14,009 bases of DNA from Terana coerulea (Eukaryota > Basidiomycota > Agaricomycetes > Polyporales > Phanerochaetaceae), in contig JAKOGH010000684.1 in assembly GCA_024811115.1 (NCBI GenBank), positions 1-14,009 on the forward strand, read 5' to 3'. Under the pieces are notes generated by a model, which saw only the letters and a program-made list of their open reading frames with translations, ran no database searches and was not told the DNA's origin. This document shows, piece by piece, positions 1 to 9,589 of this stretch. Every line of letters begins with the position of its first letter. Position 1 is the first letter of the stretch. A program made the position numbers and the translations under genes.

Positions 1-81
1 CGCGGTGAGTGTTGTGCTCATTGGCATTAACAAACCTCTTTGAGGGTCCGGATGCTCCTGGGACCAACAACTCTAAGCTTC

Positions 82-1265
82 TCAGCAAGGGCGAAGTGCC
101 TTGCAAGCAGGGGAACTGGTTGCTGTCAGCTGAGCCAAGCTTGCACTCTCCTCAATGCGAGAATGAAACTCTTCAGCTTCAGACTTGGGGAGCGGCACAT
201 CGGGACAAAGTCGCTCACAACTGGGATGACCGTGCCGAATGTAGAAGTGACCATGGTCAGCGTCCCGGCCTTGTCCTTGCCCTTGCCTGCGCTTTGCTGT
301 GCTGGGTCTTCTTTTCCTTGCCGTTGCCGGCACCGTCCTGCTACTGCTGCTACTGCCCTTGCAAGCGCTGCTACGCATGCTGCTGCTGCTGCTCGTGAGC
401 GCTGCTGCTATTAGAACTGGAGATCCTTCCCTTGTTCTTGATAGCGGTGACACATTTGGCAGAGTCTATCTGCTTGCGCTAGCCACTGAAAGCTTTGCTG
501 CTCCCCAAGCAGCGATGAGCTGCTGCCCATACTTCTTGGGCTCAGGGCCCTCAGAGGCCATTAGGGGTGGAGACAGCAACATGTCTACTGTCTTCCGATT
601 CGAAGTGGTGACGGTGGCAACATGCTTACCATACGCTGGTGTCTTCAAGATGAGAAGCATTAAGTGCATGTAGTTGTCTATACTCACATGGGCCGCATTT
701 AGGCGGTCAACATGGATCTGATCTTGGCGATCGCGGGTGCTGGGACTGGTCTTCAGGGATGCGAGTCTCAGGAGGCCTCTGAAGTCAGTGTAAGCCATAC
801 CCAGAGTGTTCTGGGTGTAGGTGGCCAGCAGGGACTCGTACAAGGCCTTGGCTCTAGTTTTGTTCTTTACTGACTGGCTAATTTGGTAAGTCAAACAAAG
901 GCAAATGATGCCCATGGCCCAGAGATCATTGTTGATCCAGTTGTCGAGCTTGTCGACAGCCCTTCTATGCTCGTGCTTGTTGCCGGGCACTTTGCCAGAG
1001 GCAGGTTGTCCAGCAATGGCCAGGTTTCCACCCTTAGCTGCAATTGCAGCACAGGCGGGACTGCTGGGACGGTGCGGACTAAGGCCTTGTGTGGCTGAGT
1101 TGTCGTGAGCTGACGGGCTATTCCCTGAGTGCCCAGGAACACTTCAGTGTTGTTCCAGTGCTCCCAGTTGGTTCCGGGACGGGAATAAGCTTCTCGAGAG
1201 AGGAAGACATTGTTTGGTTCTGTAGAGGAATAGTCAGTACAACGTATTGACATGGCTTTAACCAA
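82..1265 (-). pseudogene. Decayed Copia-type retrotransposon gag
   Basis: Three minus-strand pieces together resemble the gag polyprotein of fungal Ty1/Copia elements, which forms the virus-like particle around element RNA. The N-terminal piece (about 1265-990) has the typical NWEHWNNTEVFLGTQGIARQ core. After a frameshift near 990 the piece 990-469 carries the helical capsid part, including DLWAMGIICLCL, KNKTRAKALYESLLATY and DQIHVDRLNAAHVSIDNY. It ends in an in-frame TAG at 466-468, beyond which the same frame stays open to 82 as a Ser/Arg-rich tail. I see no intact CCHC zinc knuckle. Protease, integrase and reverse transcriptase would lie beyond position 1 and cannot be judged. The frameshift and internal stop mark it as non-functional. 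Family assignment is from remembered similarity, not a search. Confidence 0.72.
332..412. repeat. CTG/CAG-rich simple repeat
   Basis: A run of imperfect CTG and CTA triplets lies inside the decayed gag tail. On the minus strand it encodes a serine/glycine-rich low-complexity stretch. It probably arose by slippage within the retroelement remnant. Confidence 0.6.
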
Positions 1266-1427
1266 GGAGGGGGCCTCTAAAGGGCACCCTCAAGCCTGCT
1301 CAGCTTGTCCAGCACAGACAGTGCGCTACAGAGCGCAACCGTCGCGTCTGATGGCAGCAAACAGGTACAGGTGAGTTTACTAATGAGCTGGTCATTGCTG
1401 CCAGTGACGGCGCAAGCAACCTCATCG

Positions 1428-1439
1428 GGGCTCATAACC
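1428..1439 (-). promoter_or_regulatory. Putative retrotransposon primer-binding site (half-tRNA iMet type)
   Basis: The minus strand reads GGTTATGAGCCC. This is complementary to the anticodon stem-loop of initiator tRNA-Met (GGGCTCATAACC in yeast). Drosophila Copia and related elements prime reverse transcription from a tRNA-iMet fragment at this internal site rather than from the tRNA 3' end. It lies about 160 bp upstream of the gag start and downstream of the minus-strand LTR, where a primer site belongs. The exact LTR end next to it is not clear. Confidence 0.5.
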
Positions 1440-1440
1440 T

Positions 1441-1765
1441 ATAAAAGCAGCGCATATGGCAGCGTGCACTCCTACCGAGACCTAGAGAAGCTAGGATAGT
1501 TACTCACCCGTAGGCCTGGTTGTTTAACATGCAAGTGGGTTTAAGAGTTGAAAGAGTTTTATTATGTATAGCACAGAGAGCTGCCTTATATACGATACAG
1601 AGTGGCTGTACTACAAACAGACACAAATAGATACCAGGACAATAAACAATAGAGATTGTCGCTGGTGGAACCTGGTAGAAAAATAGAGAGATATGAGCAG
1701 AGCGCTATCGGCATCTATCTGGCTCAACAACAAGATGCTGATTAGTTGGCCATGTGCTTGTTACA
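1441..1765 (-). repeat. Probable 5' LTR of the minus-strand Copia element
   Basis: Read on the minus strand, this begins TGTAACAAG (ending at 1765). It has a TATATAAG box at about 1585-1593 and an AATAAA polyadenylation signal at 1558-1563, and is followed by the half-tRNA primer site and gag in the same orientation. This U3-TATA-R order is what an LTR should show. The 3' edge is uncertain: it may abut the primer site near 1441, or end at the CA at 1521 (minus strand TGTTAAACA), giving a 245-bp LTR. No second copy is in the window, so the edges cannot be checked by LTR-LTR comparison. Confidence 0.5.
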
Positions 1766-2180
1766 TGGACATCAGGATATGCCTTATACGGACGTAGGAT
1801 CCAGGACTCAGGTCTGGAACTGTTCTGGACTATGACCTCAGTATGATGTCAGTATGACATCATGGACTTAGTAGTGTACATTAGCTAGATTAGGACATCT
1901 AGATAGTGTTCATGTTAGCATGATAGCTAAGTCAGATCTGATAAGGGAGTTAGAGCAGTGGTATGCTCTAGAGCCTTAGTCAGACATCACCAGACTGTAT
2001 CAGTCAGCATATAGTATTGGAAGCCTTAAATAGTGTCTGGGGTCCCTCTACATGCTGTATATAAGAGGCTGGTCTGTGGGCTAAACCCCAAACTCAATAA
2101 CATTGTTGATTCATATCCGCTCTACTAGCTCTACTCGAAGTCCCTTTGCTTTCCCACTTCTTTCAAGTCATCCCAGTAGG
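1759..2180 (+). repeat. Second LTR-like region, opposite orientation
   Basis: It starts with TGTTACATGG at 1759. An AT-rich U3-like stretch follows with short internal repeats (TCAGTATGA twice near 1840-1860), then TATATAA at 2058-2064 and a CAATAA-type run with a GGTGAGTA near 2178. The minus-strand LTR carries a similar GGTGAGTA. No gag or primer site follows on the plus strand, so this may be a solo or truncated LTR of another element. The 3' edge is a guess. It shares the 7-bp TGTTACA with the start of the minus-strand LTR, so the two lie head to head. Confidence 0.38.
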
Positions 2181-2562
2181 TGAGTATTGTAGTTTTGTGA
2201 TAGGTGTCCACAACACAAATGCAAGCAGGTCATTTTGACATAAATGAGTTATGCAGTGACTGTCAAGAAGCTTGCACACATAGTGACACAAAGAGTCACT
2301 TGGGCCACTCTGGAATGCACAAACAGTATGTAAATTAATCTCTTTGTATCTGAGTTACTTGCTGATAGTTGGTCTAGTTCTATCTTCAATGCCGGGGTTA
2401 CTTAATAAGCCAATGAGACCATGGTTCTGTAATTCAAACTGCAAGGAGAGTGCAGGATATTGAGTTAATGAAGCGGAAAAAGCAGCAGCGAGGAGGTTAG
2501 GTAGATAATGCACACTTAAAGCTCTGAAAGGCATAATACATCATGTGAAATCTCCTTTTTAG
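2181..2562. other. AT-rich stretch without a supported gene
   Basis: No convincing open frame, RNA gene or repeat was seen. It separates the LTR-like sequences from the exon-like blocks that follow and is most likely degraded transposon DNA. Confidence 0.4.
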
Positions 2563-2784
2563 GAAGGGGAGGAGGAGGAGGGTCACCCAGCACCTTCTAA
2601 AAAAAATGACCATCGAGTAAGAATTTTTTTCTACGGTCCCTTGGTATTAATTTCTTGTTCCTTGCTCTCTTTCCTACCTTAGGTCACTGAATGCGGCCAT
2701 TTTCTAGAACAAACAGCTCATCTTGCTGATGATAAATACATCATAGTGAGCAAACATGTTTTGAAGTGTTGTGCACATACTTGA
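2563..2784 (+). pseudogene. Exon-like pair of an unrecognised, probably broken gene
   Basis: A strong acceptor-like TCTCCTTTTTAG ends at 2562. A frame then opens with an acidic run and reaches CATCGA at 2616. A plausible 66-nt intron (GTAAGA at 2617, TATTAAT-like branch, CCTTAG at 2682) joins it in phase 0 to a second block. That block reads VTECGHFLEQTAHLADDKYI and ends with TGA at 2784. No upstream coding exon or ATG in frame could be found, and I do not recognise the family. It may be a remnant of a host or transposon gene; chance cannot be excluded. Confidence 0.22.
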
Positions 2785-2853
2785 AGGCACACAGGTTGAG
2801 CAACAAAGCCAACGAGAGCATAGAACTCTACTTGGTCACAGCTGAGACTGGAC

Positions 2854-4412
2854 ATAAATCCGGGATGACATAATCACGCACTAATATATGGCGCCAGCCA
2901 CCTGAAGAGTTGAGGAATGGTGAGAGAGGCCCGAATGGGCCCATAAATTCTCACGCCCTTCCTTTACACTCACGCTGCGGAACCCAAGAGATAAATCCCG
3001 GGGATTTATGGTGTAAACATGTGGTGGTCTGAAACAAAATGGCCAGCATAAGTCGCACATTAATTAGATATTCCTTTTGGGAGATATATCCCTTAAATGA
3101 ACATGTAAATCTATCTGACTAACTCTATATTCTACCCCGATAACTCACAGAGCTTTACTCTGAGAATAAATCCCTCATATCTCTCATAGCTGTTCTGCAG
3201 ATTTATAATGGGCGCATTATTTGTAGGCAACAAGATAAATCAACTAGATAAATAAAAACAAGTTGCACATGTATCCAGCATGAGCTAGGCAGAGGTCTTC
3301 AGAATACATCTGCGGGATTTATTGTGGCAATATATTCCACCTAACACAGTGAAGATATTGAGGACATATAGTTGATGTAAGTAAGATAAAGAACGCAGAT
3401 ATATTCATTATAAATCACGTATTGCATATCTCCAGGATAAATCCAGCAGAACCTCGGACACTTAGAAATAAAAATGTCTGCAGAAGATAGTAGTTAGTTG
3501 CATTCAACATAAGCCTTTTGACTATGGACACTAAACACACAATGCACATTGGTATATTCAAATACAACTGCAAATCCAGTAAGGACTAGCTTGAACTTTT
3601 GCATACATTGCACAATGGTGGTGTGTTTGTAGAACTTTGTTGCCTAAATTAACAACTTCAGCCAGATTGCACTGTTTTGATGTTGGCTAGCGTTAGCATC
3701 GTCAGTCAGAGTCCCCATAGGGCTGGCTGAGGTCGTTAACTTGGGCAGTGAAGTTCTACAAATACACCGCCATTGTGCAATATACACAAAAGTTCAAGAT
3801 AGTCCTTACTGGATTTTGCAGTTGTATTTGAATATACCAATGTGCATACTAGTAAGTTCATTGTCAGTAATCAAAAGTTTCATATTGAATGAGTCTATGT
3901 CTAACTACTACATTCAGCAGACATCTATGTTTCTAAGTGTCCAAGGTCCTGCTGGATTTATCCTGGAGATATGCGGTACATGATTTATGATGAATATATC
4001 TGCGTTCTTTATCTTACTTATGTCAACTGCATGTCCTCAATATCTCTCACTGAGTTAGGTAGAATATATTGCCACAATAAATCCTGTGGATGTATTCTGA
4101 AGACCTCTGTTATTCCATGCTGGATACATGTATGACTTGTTTTGTATTTGTCCAAGGAATTTATCTTGTTGCTTACAAGTAATGTGCCTGTTATAAGTCC
4201 ACAGAACGGCTAGGAGAGATACAAGGGATTTATTGTCAGAATAAAGCTCTGTGAGTTATTGGGGAAGAATACAGAGTTAGGTGTGCAGATTTACAGCGTT
4301 CATTTAAGTTGTATATCTCTTGAAATGGAATATTTAATCAATCCGCGTGACTTATGCTGGCCATTTTGTTTCAGACTCCCACGTGTTGACACGATAAATC
4401 CTCAGGATTTAT
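2854..4412. repeat. Array of 11 ATAAATCC octamers in both orientations
   Basis: ATAAATCC or its complement GGATTTAT starts at 2854, 2991, 3002, 3166, 3315, 3437, 3954, 4077, 4226, 4394 and 4405. Two random matches or fewer would be expected in a stretch this size. Near each outer end the motif is doubled as a palindrome, ATAAATCC-3 nt-GGATTTAT (2991-3009 and 4394-4412). Repeated subterminal motifs of this kind are transposase-binding sites in hAT-like and other DNA transposons. The role here is inferred. Confidence 0.7.
2971..3665. repeat. Left arm of a large inverted repeat
   Basis: Read against the reverse complement of 3723-4430, this arm matches over its whole length with substitutions and a few small indels. 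Anchors include CTGCGGAACCC, ACAAAATGGCCAGCATAAGT, AACTCACAGAGCTTTA, AGAGGTCTTCAGAATACATC and GCACATTGGTATATTCAAAT. It encodes no convincing protein. The arms have diverged, so the element is not very recent. Long inverted repeats with a short spacer are typical of foldback elements or non-autonomous DNA transposons. No target-site duplication was found. Confidence 0.82.
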
Positions 4413-4430
4413 TTTTGGGTTCCGCAGTGT
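3723..4430. repeat. Right arm of the large inverted repeat
   Basis: This is the reverse-complement partner of the left arm, separated from it by a 57-bp spacer (3666-3722). It ends at CCGCAGTG near 4430. There the base composition changes sharply to the GC-rich promoter region of the next gene, which starts 184 bp further on. Short open frames inside (3741-3983 and 4259-4453) have no counterpart in the other arm and are not taken as genes. Confidence 0.82.
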
Positions 4431-4613
4431 CGGAGGGGCGAAAGCTGAGGTAGGAGACTGGTTCAACGAGATAGCCGGGGTCTCCGAAGCAATTAGCGCC
4501 GTGGCCCGCGGTCGTGGGTACGCGACGTGACGGCGTGCACGACGTCAGCGCGACGGTCGGCACGCAGGTCTCTTCATGACCACCATCTCCCTCGAAAACT
4601 TCGCTTTTCGCTC

Positions 4614-6225
4614 ATGACTCAAAGCAGCATGACCCTCCTGGCCGACGGCGAGCAAAACATGGCAGCAGGACCGTCACGGCAAGCCCGTCTTTCTGCCGTC
4701 GAGGAAGAGCCAGAGTCAGGCTTGGAGGGGTTCTCAGACGCGGAGTCTGAGGAAGAGCTTAGGCGGAAGGGTGCGGAGGAGGAGGCGGATGAAGACAATG
4801 GCGACGCTGAGGGCGACTCGGACCTCGACGTGCCTTACTCAAATGGGACCGCGGACAGGAAGGGGAAAGGCGTCGAGCACAGGGAGCCACTCAGGAGAGA
4901 TTTTGCGAGAGATCGTCCAGTGAAGCAATCCGAGTCACGCGCTTGGTCCGATCTTGACCTCTCCATGGTCGTCGCCTTGGTCTCGCCTGTGGGGAATTGG
5001 CTCACAGGCAGCGACCATGTCAAGAACCTTTTCTTGCTACTTCTACTTATTTTCTATTTACATCAGCTGGTTGACGGTACGTCCCCAGCTTCGATCCCAT
5101 GTCAGTTACTAATGCATCGCAGTACCTTGGAAACTGTATCATAAATCCCGACCCCGCATCCGCCGCAAACTCGCTGAGCTTGTCCCGAACACTGCTGCCC
5201 ACTTCGCCCACACCGAGCTGCGGAGCCAGGAAATCTTCTACCTCACCCTGACCGTCATTGCTCCTTTCGTTGGCGCTGTCCTCATCCGATATGTCTTCTC
5301 TGCCATGGAGGGCGTCGACAGCCTGTCCTGGTTCAGCACGGCTCTCTTCGTGCTCGCGACCGGCGTCCGGCCGTGGACCCACCTCGTTTCTCGCTTGGAC
5401 GAACGCACAGGTGAACTACACTTAGCTGTGCATCATGAAGAGGAGGAGAAGCATGACCGCGACATCGACAAGAAGCTTGACACCATCATGGAACGTCTGG
5501 ACGCTCTCGAACAGACCCTTCGTGAAGTAAAGGCGAAGGCGGAGAAGGTCACGCCCCTGGAGGAGGTGTGCGACGAGCTTAGCGAGGCGTTGGAGATCGT
5601 GGAACGCACCGTCCATCGTCAGGAACGTAAGACCGAGTCTGCGCGTGTCTCGCACAACGGCCGGCTAGCCGCACTCGAGGGAGCTGCGCTACGTCTCGAA
5701 GAGCGCAACAACATCCACGCAAGGTCCATTGCCGTCAATGCACAAGCCACGAAGCAAGCCCTGCATATCTCTCTCCCTTCCTTCCTCATCAAGTTTCTTC
5801 TTCGCATCCGTCTCTTTTTCTTGAAACACGCTCCCTTCGGCCCTTGGCCTCTCTACACCAAAGATTTTACTGCATCCCCGTCCTCCGTCGATGTAGGAAA
5901 CCTGTCACCCACCAGCTCCACGCTGTACTTCAACGGTACGCCGCTCGAGACCATACCCGAGGCGGCGGACTCAGACTCGGAAGAAACCTACGTCCCCGAC
6001 GGTGCCCCTCTCTCGCCAGGTGCCGAGGCGAGCAAGAAATTCTTACGAAAATCTAACCGGAGCCGCAGCCGCAGTACCAGCGGTGGTCGCCCAAGGCTGG
6101 CCAAGCGGAAGGATAGCGCCACGTTGGATTGGGCGAGCACGGCCGTCCAGTGGCCGTACCGTGTCGCGGTCAACTTTTTCCTCCTCATTCTGCCGCGTCC
6201 CGCCCAGAGAGTCTTCTCGCGGTAG
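4614..6225 (+). CDS. Coiled-coil multi-pass membrane protein of unknown function
   Basis: Two exons, 4614-5076 and 5123-6225, flank a 46-nt intron (GTACGT donor, TTACTAAT branch, CGCAG acceptor, phase 1) and give 521 residues. I chose ATG 4614 as the first in-frame ATG; 4629 and 4659 are alternatives. Residues 1-130 are acidic and low in complexity. A hydrophobic helix follows at 135-153 (NLFLLLLLIFYLHQLV), then a basic loop, a second helix at about 191-213 and a third at 221-238. A charged coiled coil spans about 255-365. An amphipathic hydrophobic stretch lies at 373-388, a Ser/Arg-rich basic region at 455-485 and a last hydrophobic stretch near 501-513. This suggests an integral protein of an internal membrane with a long coiled-coil domain. 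I know of no assigned function; similar unannotated proteins seem familiar from Agaricomycetes. The inverted repeat ends just upstream. It converges with the receptor gene. Confidence 0.82.
5077..5122 (+). other. Intron of the coiled-coil membrane protein gene
   Basis: GTACGT...CGCAG, 46 nt, with branch-like TTACTAAT. Removing it joins ...HQLVD to VPWKLYHKSR in frame and leads straight into the main frame of exon 2. Without it the frame stops at 5144. Confidence 0.85.
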
Positions 6226-6743
6226 GGCCTGCGGAGACATAGACACTCGTTACCACTAATATTGAAACCGCAATCGTTGTATTAGTACTTGGCATGCCAT
6301 AACACAGACACTCGATACGCACACACGCTTTCTCTGGTTCACTGTTGTGTAGTTGCTTTCGTTGTATTCCATCATCGTACGCTAAGCCTGGGATTGCCGT
6401 AGTCTCTACCTTACATCGCTTATACGCACTCGATATTTATTCGCGTTGTTCGCTGCGGGCAGCGAAGGTGATGCGAGGGGAGAGTGGTGACATAAACTCG
6501 TATGATGGCATAGGAGTGCTAGGATACATCGGGTATGGCTACAGAACGGATGACATTCGTGACAGATACAAAACAAAGGGTACTAAAATACGCAAATGCA
6601 GAAGAACGAAGACAAAGTGCAATAAGGGACGCCGGTCCATGGCGAAGAGCGAAAAAGAAAGAAAGAAAATCGAGGACAGGCTAGGCGAAGAAGAAATAGG
6701 TGGAGTGAAGAGGCCCTGCTTGACAAGTCCGATGCGAACGACG
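6226..6743. other. Intergenic region between convergent genes
   Basis: This is the 3' side of both flanking genes. No reliable coding frame was seen; the long plus-strand frame running into the receptor gene is antisense to it. It should hold the 3' UTRs and polyadenylation signals of both genes. Confidence 0.5.
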
Positions 6744-8583
6744 TCAGACGTCCTGGGTCTCCTGGACCACCGTCATGTAAACCACATCTCCGAGCCCATC
6801 TCGGTCGAGCCACTTCTTCCCAGCACCCGCTCCGGCCCTGCTCAAGTTCCTGCCGTGGAACGACTCCAAGCTTGGAAGCTTCCTCAGCGGACTCTTGGGG
6901 CGCGACGCGACGGGCAGGCGCACGCCCTCCGCCGGTATACCCGCGTCCTGGAACGGCACGCGGTGCATCGAGGACGCGACGATGTGCATCAAAACGTCCA
7001 GGTCGGAGAGGTAGGCGTTCGTGCTGATCGTGGAGTCCGAGATGCTGCCTGACTCGCTCGGAGGGCGGACGTAGCGTCTAGACGGCGCAGAAGGCACCGG
7101 GGACTGCATCCCTGGGCTCTTGACGGGCGAGACGGGGACGGTGAGCGGAGGCTGGGGCCAGGGAGACGAAAGGATAGCCTCCGCGGTGGGCTTGGATATG
7201 GGCGTGGCCAAGCTTGGTGGTGGGGTGACGAGGAGAGCCGACCAACGCGGGTCCGCGCGCGCAACAGCAGAAGGAGGGGGCAACGACGGCGTAGGGGACT
7301 GCAAGGATGCAAGCACCACAGCCTTCACAGACGAATCGGTGTCAGAGCCGGAGTCGGATGGGGAAGGCGACGACGGCGGCAAAGCACAGAAAATCGGCGG
7401 TAGCTTCGGCTTTGGGCTTAGACTTGGTGGAACGGAGGGTGTCGTCCCAGCCAGACACCAGGTGGACGGGCAGCGGCGGGGTCGGCGATGTCATGCTGAT
7501 GCGCGTGGAGATGCGGAAGCCTTCCGAGGACTGGATGAACTCGTCGTTCGCGCTGGACCTGCGAAGCATGGTGGAGCGGAACCACTTGCCCGGGGACTGG
7601 AACCCGTGGAAACCGTCGTTCTGAGCGCAGTAGATCAAGCCGGCGAGGGCCATGAGGGAGAACACAGCAGTGGAGACGGGTATTACCCACCACCACGCTT
7701 CGATGCGCCGTATGTCGAGACTTCTTTCTGGAAGAACGATGTTCACTTGCGAGAGGTTGGCGTGGGTGGCAGCCAGGGAGATCCATGCTTGAAGCCCGCC
7801 GTGGGTGGCGATAGCAGCGGATAAGTCGAATATAGATACAGTGAAGATGAGAGTGGAAATGACGATGGCGGTGCATAGAGGTCGGAGGAAAGTGACCGTG
7901 ATAAGTCGTGATGACAGGAGGCCTGCGCGGTTGGACTGTGACTGGTTGCGGCGGATATGACTCCAGAGCGCCAATGCCGCGAACACGACAGAGGCGACAC
8001 AGAACAGCATTGGCGGCATCCAGACTAGCACGATCGCTGCTGCGGAAGTGTAGACGGAGGCAGTGCAGCCAAAGTCTTCTGCGAGATCGAACCGATGATC
8101 TTGGACAATTGTGTCTGCGAAGTGTTAGTACGGTATCAAGACGAGCGGTTTAGTGTACTTACGGAGTGCCATGTAAACGAAAGGGAGAATTAAACAGAGT
8201 GTACATTCGAATAAAGATCTATAGGCTCTGCGCTTTGCATCACGGTTTGATGCCAGGAAATATAGGTGAGAGCAGATGCAGAAGCACGAAGCCGAGAGCG
8301 CAAGGCGAGCGCCAAGAAGGATCTTACTCCCTGGAAAGCATTGTGAGCTCTGAATGCAAAGTCGCCAAATAATATGTTACTCACCAATATCGCACCAGAC
8401 TTGAGCATGGACAGCAGCATTTCCGGACCAAATGACACTGTTAACTCCTTGCACCAAGCTCCCCACCAACAGCCACCCAATCAAGGCCAGAACGGCGATG
8501 TTTCGTGAATTCGCATGCAGAAGCGTCAAAGCAACGAGGAAGACGGCAGAGAGAAAAGAGAGGATAGACAGCTCGGGTCGCAT
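6744..8583 (-). CDS. STE3-type pheromone receptor (GPCR), frame break in tail
   Basis: This seven-helix receptor of the fungal STE3 class would sit in the plasma membrane, bind a farnesylated peptide pheromone and signal through a G protein and MAPK cascade in mating. Exon 1 is 8583-8385 (MRPELSILSFL start), intron 8384-8331 (GTGAGT...TTCCAG), exon 2 8330-8163, intron 8162-8115 (GTAAGT, TACTAAC branch, CGCAG), exon 3 from 8114. Helices lie near residues 5-24, 29-52, 68-92, 105-124, 144-173, 193-219 and 262-286. STE3 landmarks are VNSVIWSGNA with VWCDIG after helix 2, ILLGARLALSASCFCICSHLY in helix 3, and FLRPLCTAIVIST in helix 6. The frame stops at 7342 (379 residues), but the next frame is open from 7490 to 6744. 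It encodes a Pro/Ser-rich tail ending VVYMTVVQETQDV, as expected for a receptor tail. No good intron joins the frames. A longer start at 8622 is less likely. Confidence 0.9.
7342..7490 (-). other. Zone where the receptor tail must change frame
   Basis: Two frames are open together here. The receptor frame gives PLPVHLVSGWDDTLRSTKSK, plausible STE3 tail sequence, then a hydrophobic run and a TGA at 7342. The frame one base later gives SSPSPSDSGSDTDSSVKAVV and continues as the long tail. An acceptor-like CTTGCAG with an upstream CTGAC lies near 7299. The only donor of suitable phase I found is a weak GTGTCT near 7458 (160-nt intron). A one-base indel, real or technical, explains it equally well. 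Confidence 0.6.
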
Positions 8584-9589
8584 GGTCGGCCGTCCAGTCG
8601 ATCCAGCGAGAGCGCGGCGCACTTCGTATAGCTACAGCTTGGGGTATACAGAGAGGAATAGTTCCTCCCTTCCTCCCGCGAGCCTGGCAATATCAGGCAT
8701 CACCGTCAGCCCGTGCGCTTTACTGGGCGGCGAAGAGGAGTTCGAAACTACAAAAGGTTGCCAACCTGGAAACAATGCCATGGGGCTAGAAGGCGCTGGA
8801 GAATGCAGAGGACGTCACAGGCAGCAATGCTCGCGCCGCAAGGCCGTGCACACAACAAGTGGACGACCGCAATGGGCACCCGTCCCAAAGGGGCAGACTC
8901 TATGAGCATGCCTAAACTGGGCAGGTGTTGTTGTTCTCGTGAGCAGAGCGGCAATTTTGGCGAGTTAAGCGAGAGATAGCGACTTTCTGCGCGCTGAAGT
9001 CGCTCTTAGTGTCCATATGGCGGGTATGGCGTGTCAATAACTGCCATGAGCCCCTGTTACAGCCCAAAGAAAAACAAAATGGGTCTTCGGTACCGGGTAA
9101 ACACGGGAGACTCACCTCAGGGCGGCCAGTTTGTATGCAAAGCATGCGCCTGGTGAGTTTGTATGTTTTTCTTCATACTGCAGGAATTTGTGGTCACAGC
9201 ATCGCAGCCCAGCGTTTGGACTGTACACATTACAGCCTCGAGGAGATGATGAGAAGCAGATGTGAGAGAGTTGCGGGCGTCTAGGGCAATCCCATCGAAA
9301 CACGGGTTTTGCCGGAGGCTTGGTGGCGCTTCAGAGCGCTTTACAGCTTCTTTGTTCACACCGCCATGTACGACAAGTCATCCAAGCTGACTGACACTGT
9401 GCGATCTCTGCCACCCTTTCGTTTCGTCGCTGCGAACTAAGATGACCAACACTATTCTACAAACATGTCCACTATAATGTAGAGCTGGTGCACCTCTTTC
9501 CAGAACCCTTGCTGTGCTTTGGACAGGCTACACACCACTGGCAGTAGGTCTCCTTACGATAATGCTTTGCCATCTAGTCGAGCTGCATG
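8584..9589. other. Receptor upstream region, no supported gene
   Basis: No frame here shows coding character or a credible exon structure, and no CaaX-ending small frame was found on either strand. It should contain the receptor promoter. One AACAATG site, an HMG-box-type motif, lies near 8772-8778, about 190 bp upstream of the receptor ATG. Confidence 0.45.

Noticed and set aside
3741..4453. Open frames 3741-3983 and 4259-4453 as small genes
   Set aside because: They lie inside an inverted-repeat arm, are not kept open in the other arm, and have no coding features.
4527..4613. N-terminal extension of the membrane protein to 4527
   Set aside because: Position 4527 is GTG, not ATG; nuclear fungal genes rarely start there, and ATG 4614 is available.
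6345..7824. Long plus-strand frames 6345-7052 and 7120-7824
   Set aside because: They are antisense to the GC-rich receptor tail and core and have no recognisable domain or intron structure.
8720..8760. GAGTTCGAAAC resembling a tRNA T-loop
   Set aside because: No matching D-arm, anticodon arm or acceptor stem could be built around it.
9551..9567. Possible second pheromone end, Cys-Phe-Ala-Ile-stop on the plus strand
   Set aside because: An in-frame TAA lies directly before the Cys codon, so no precursor precedes it.
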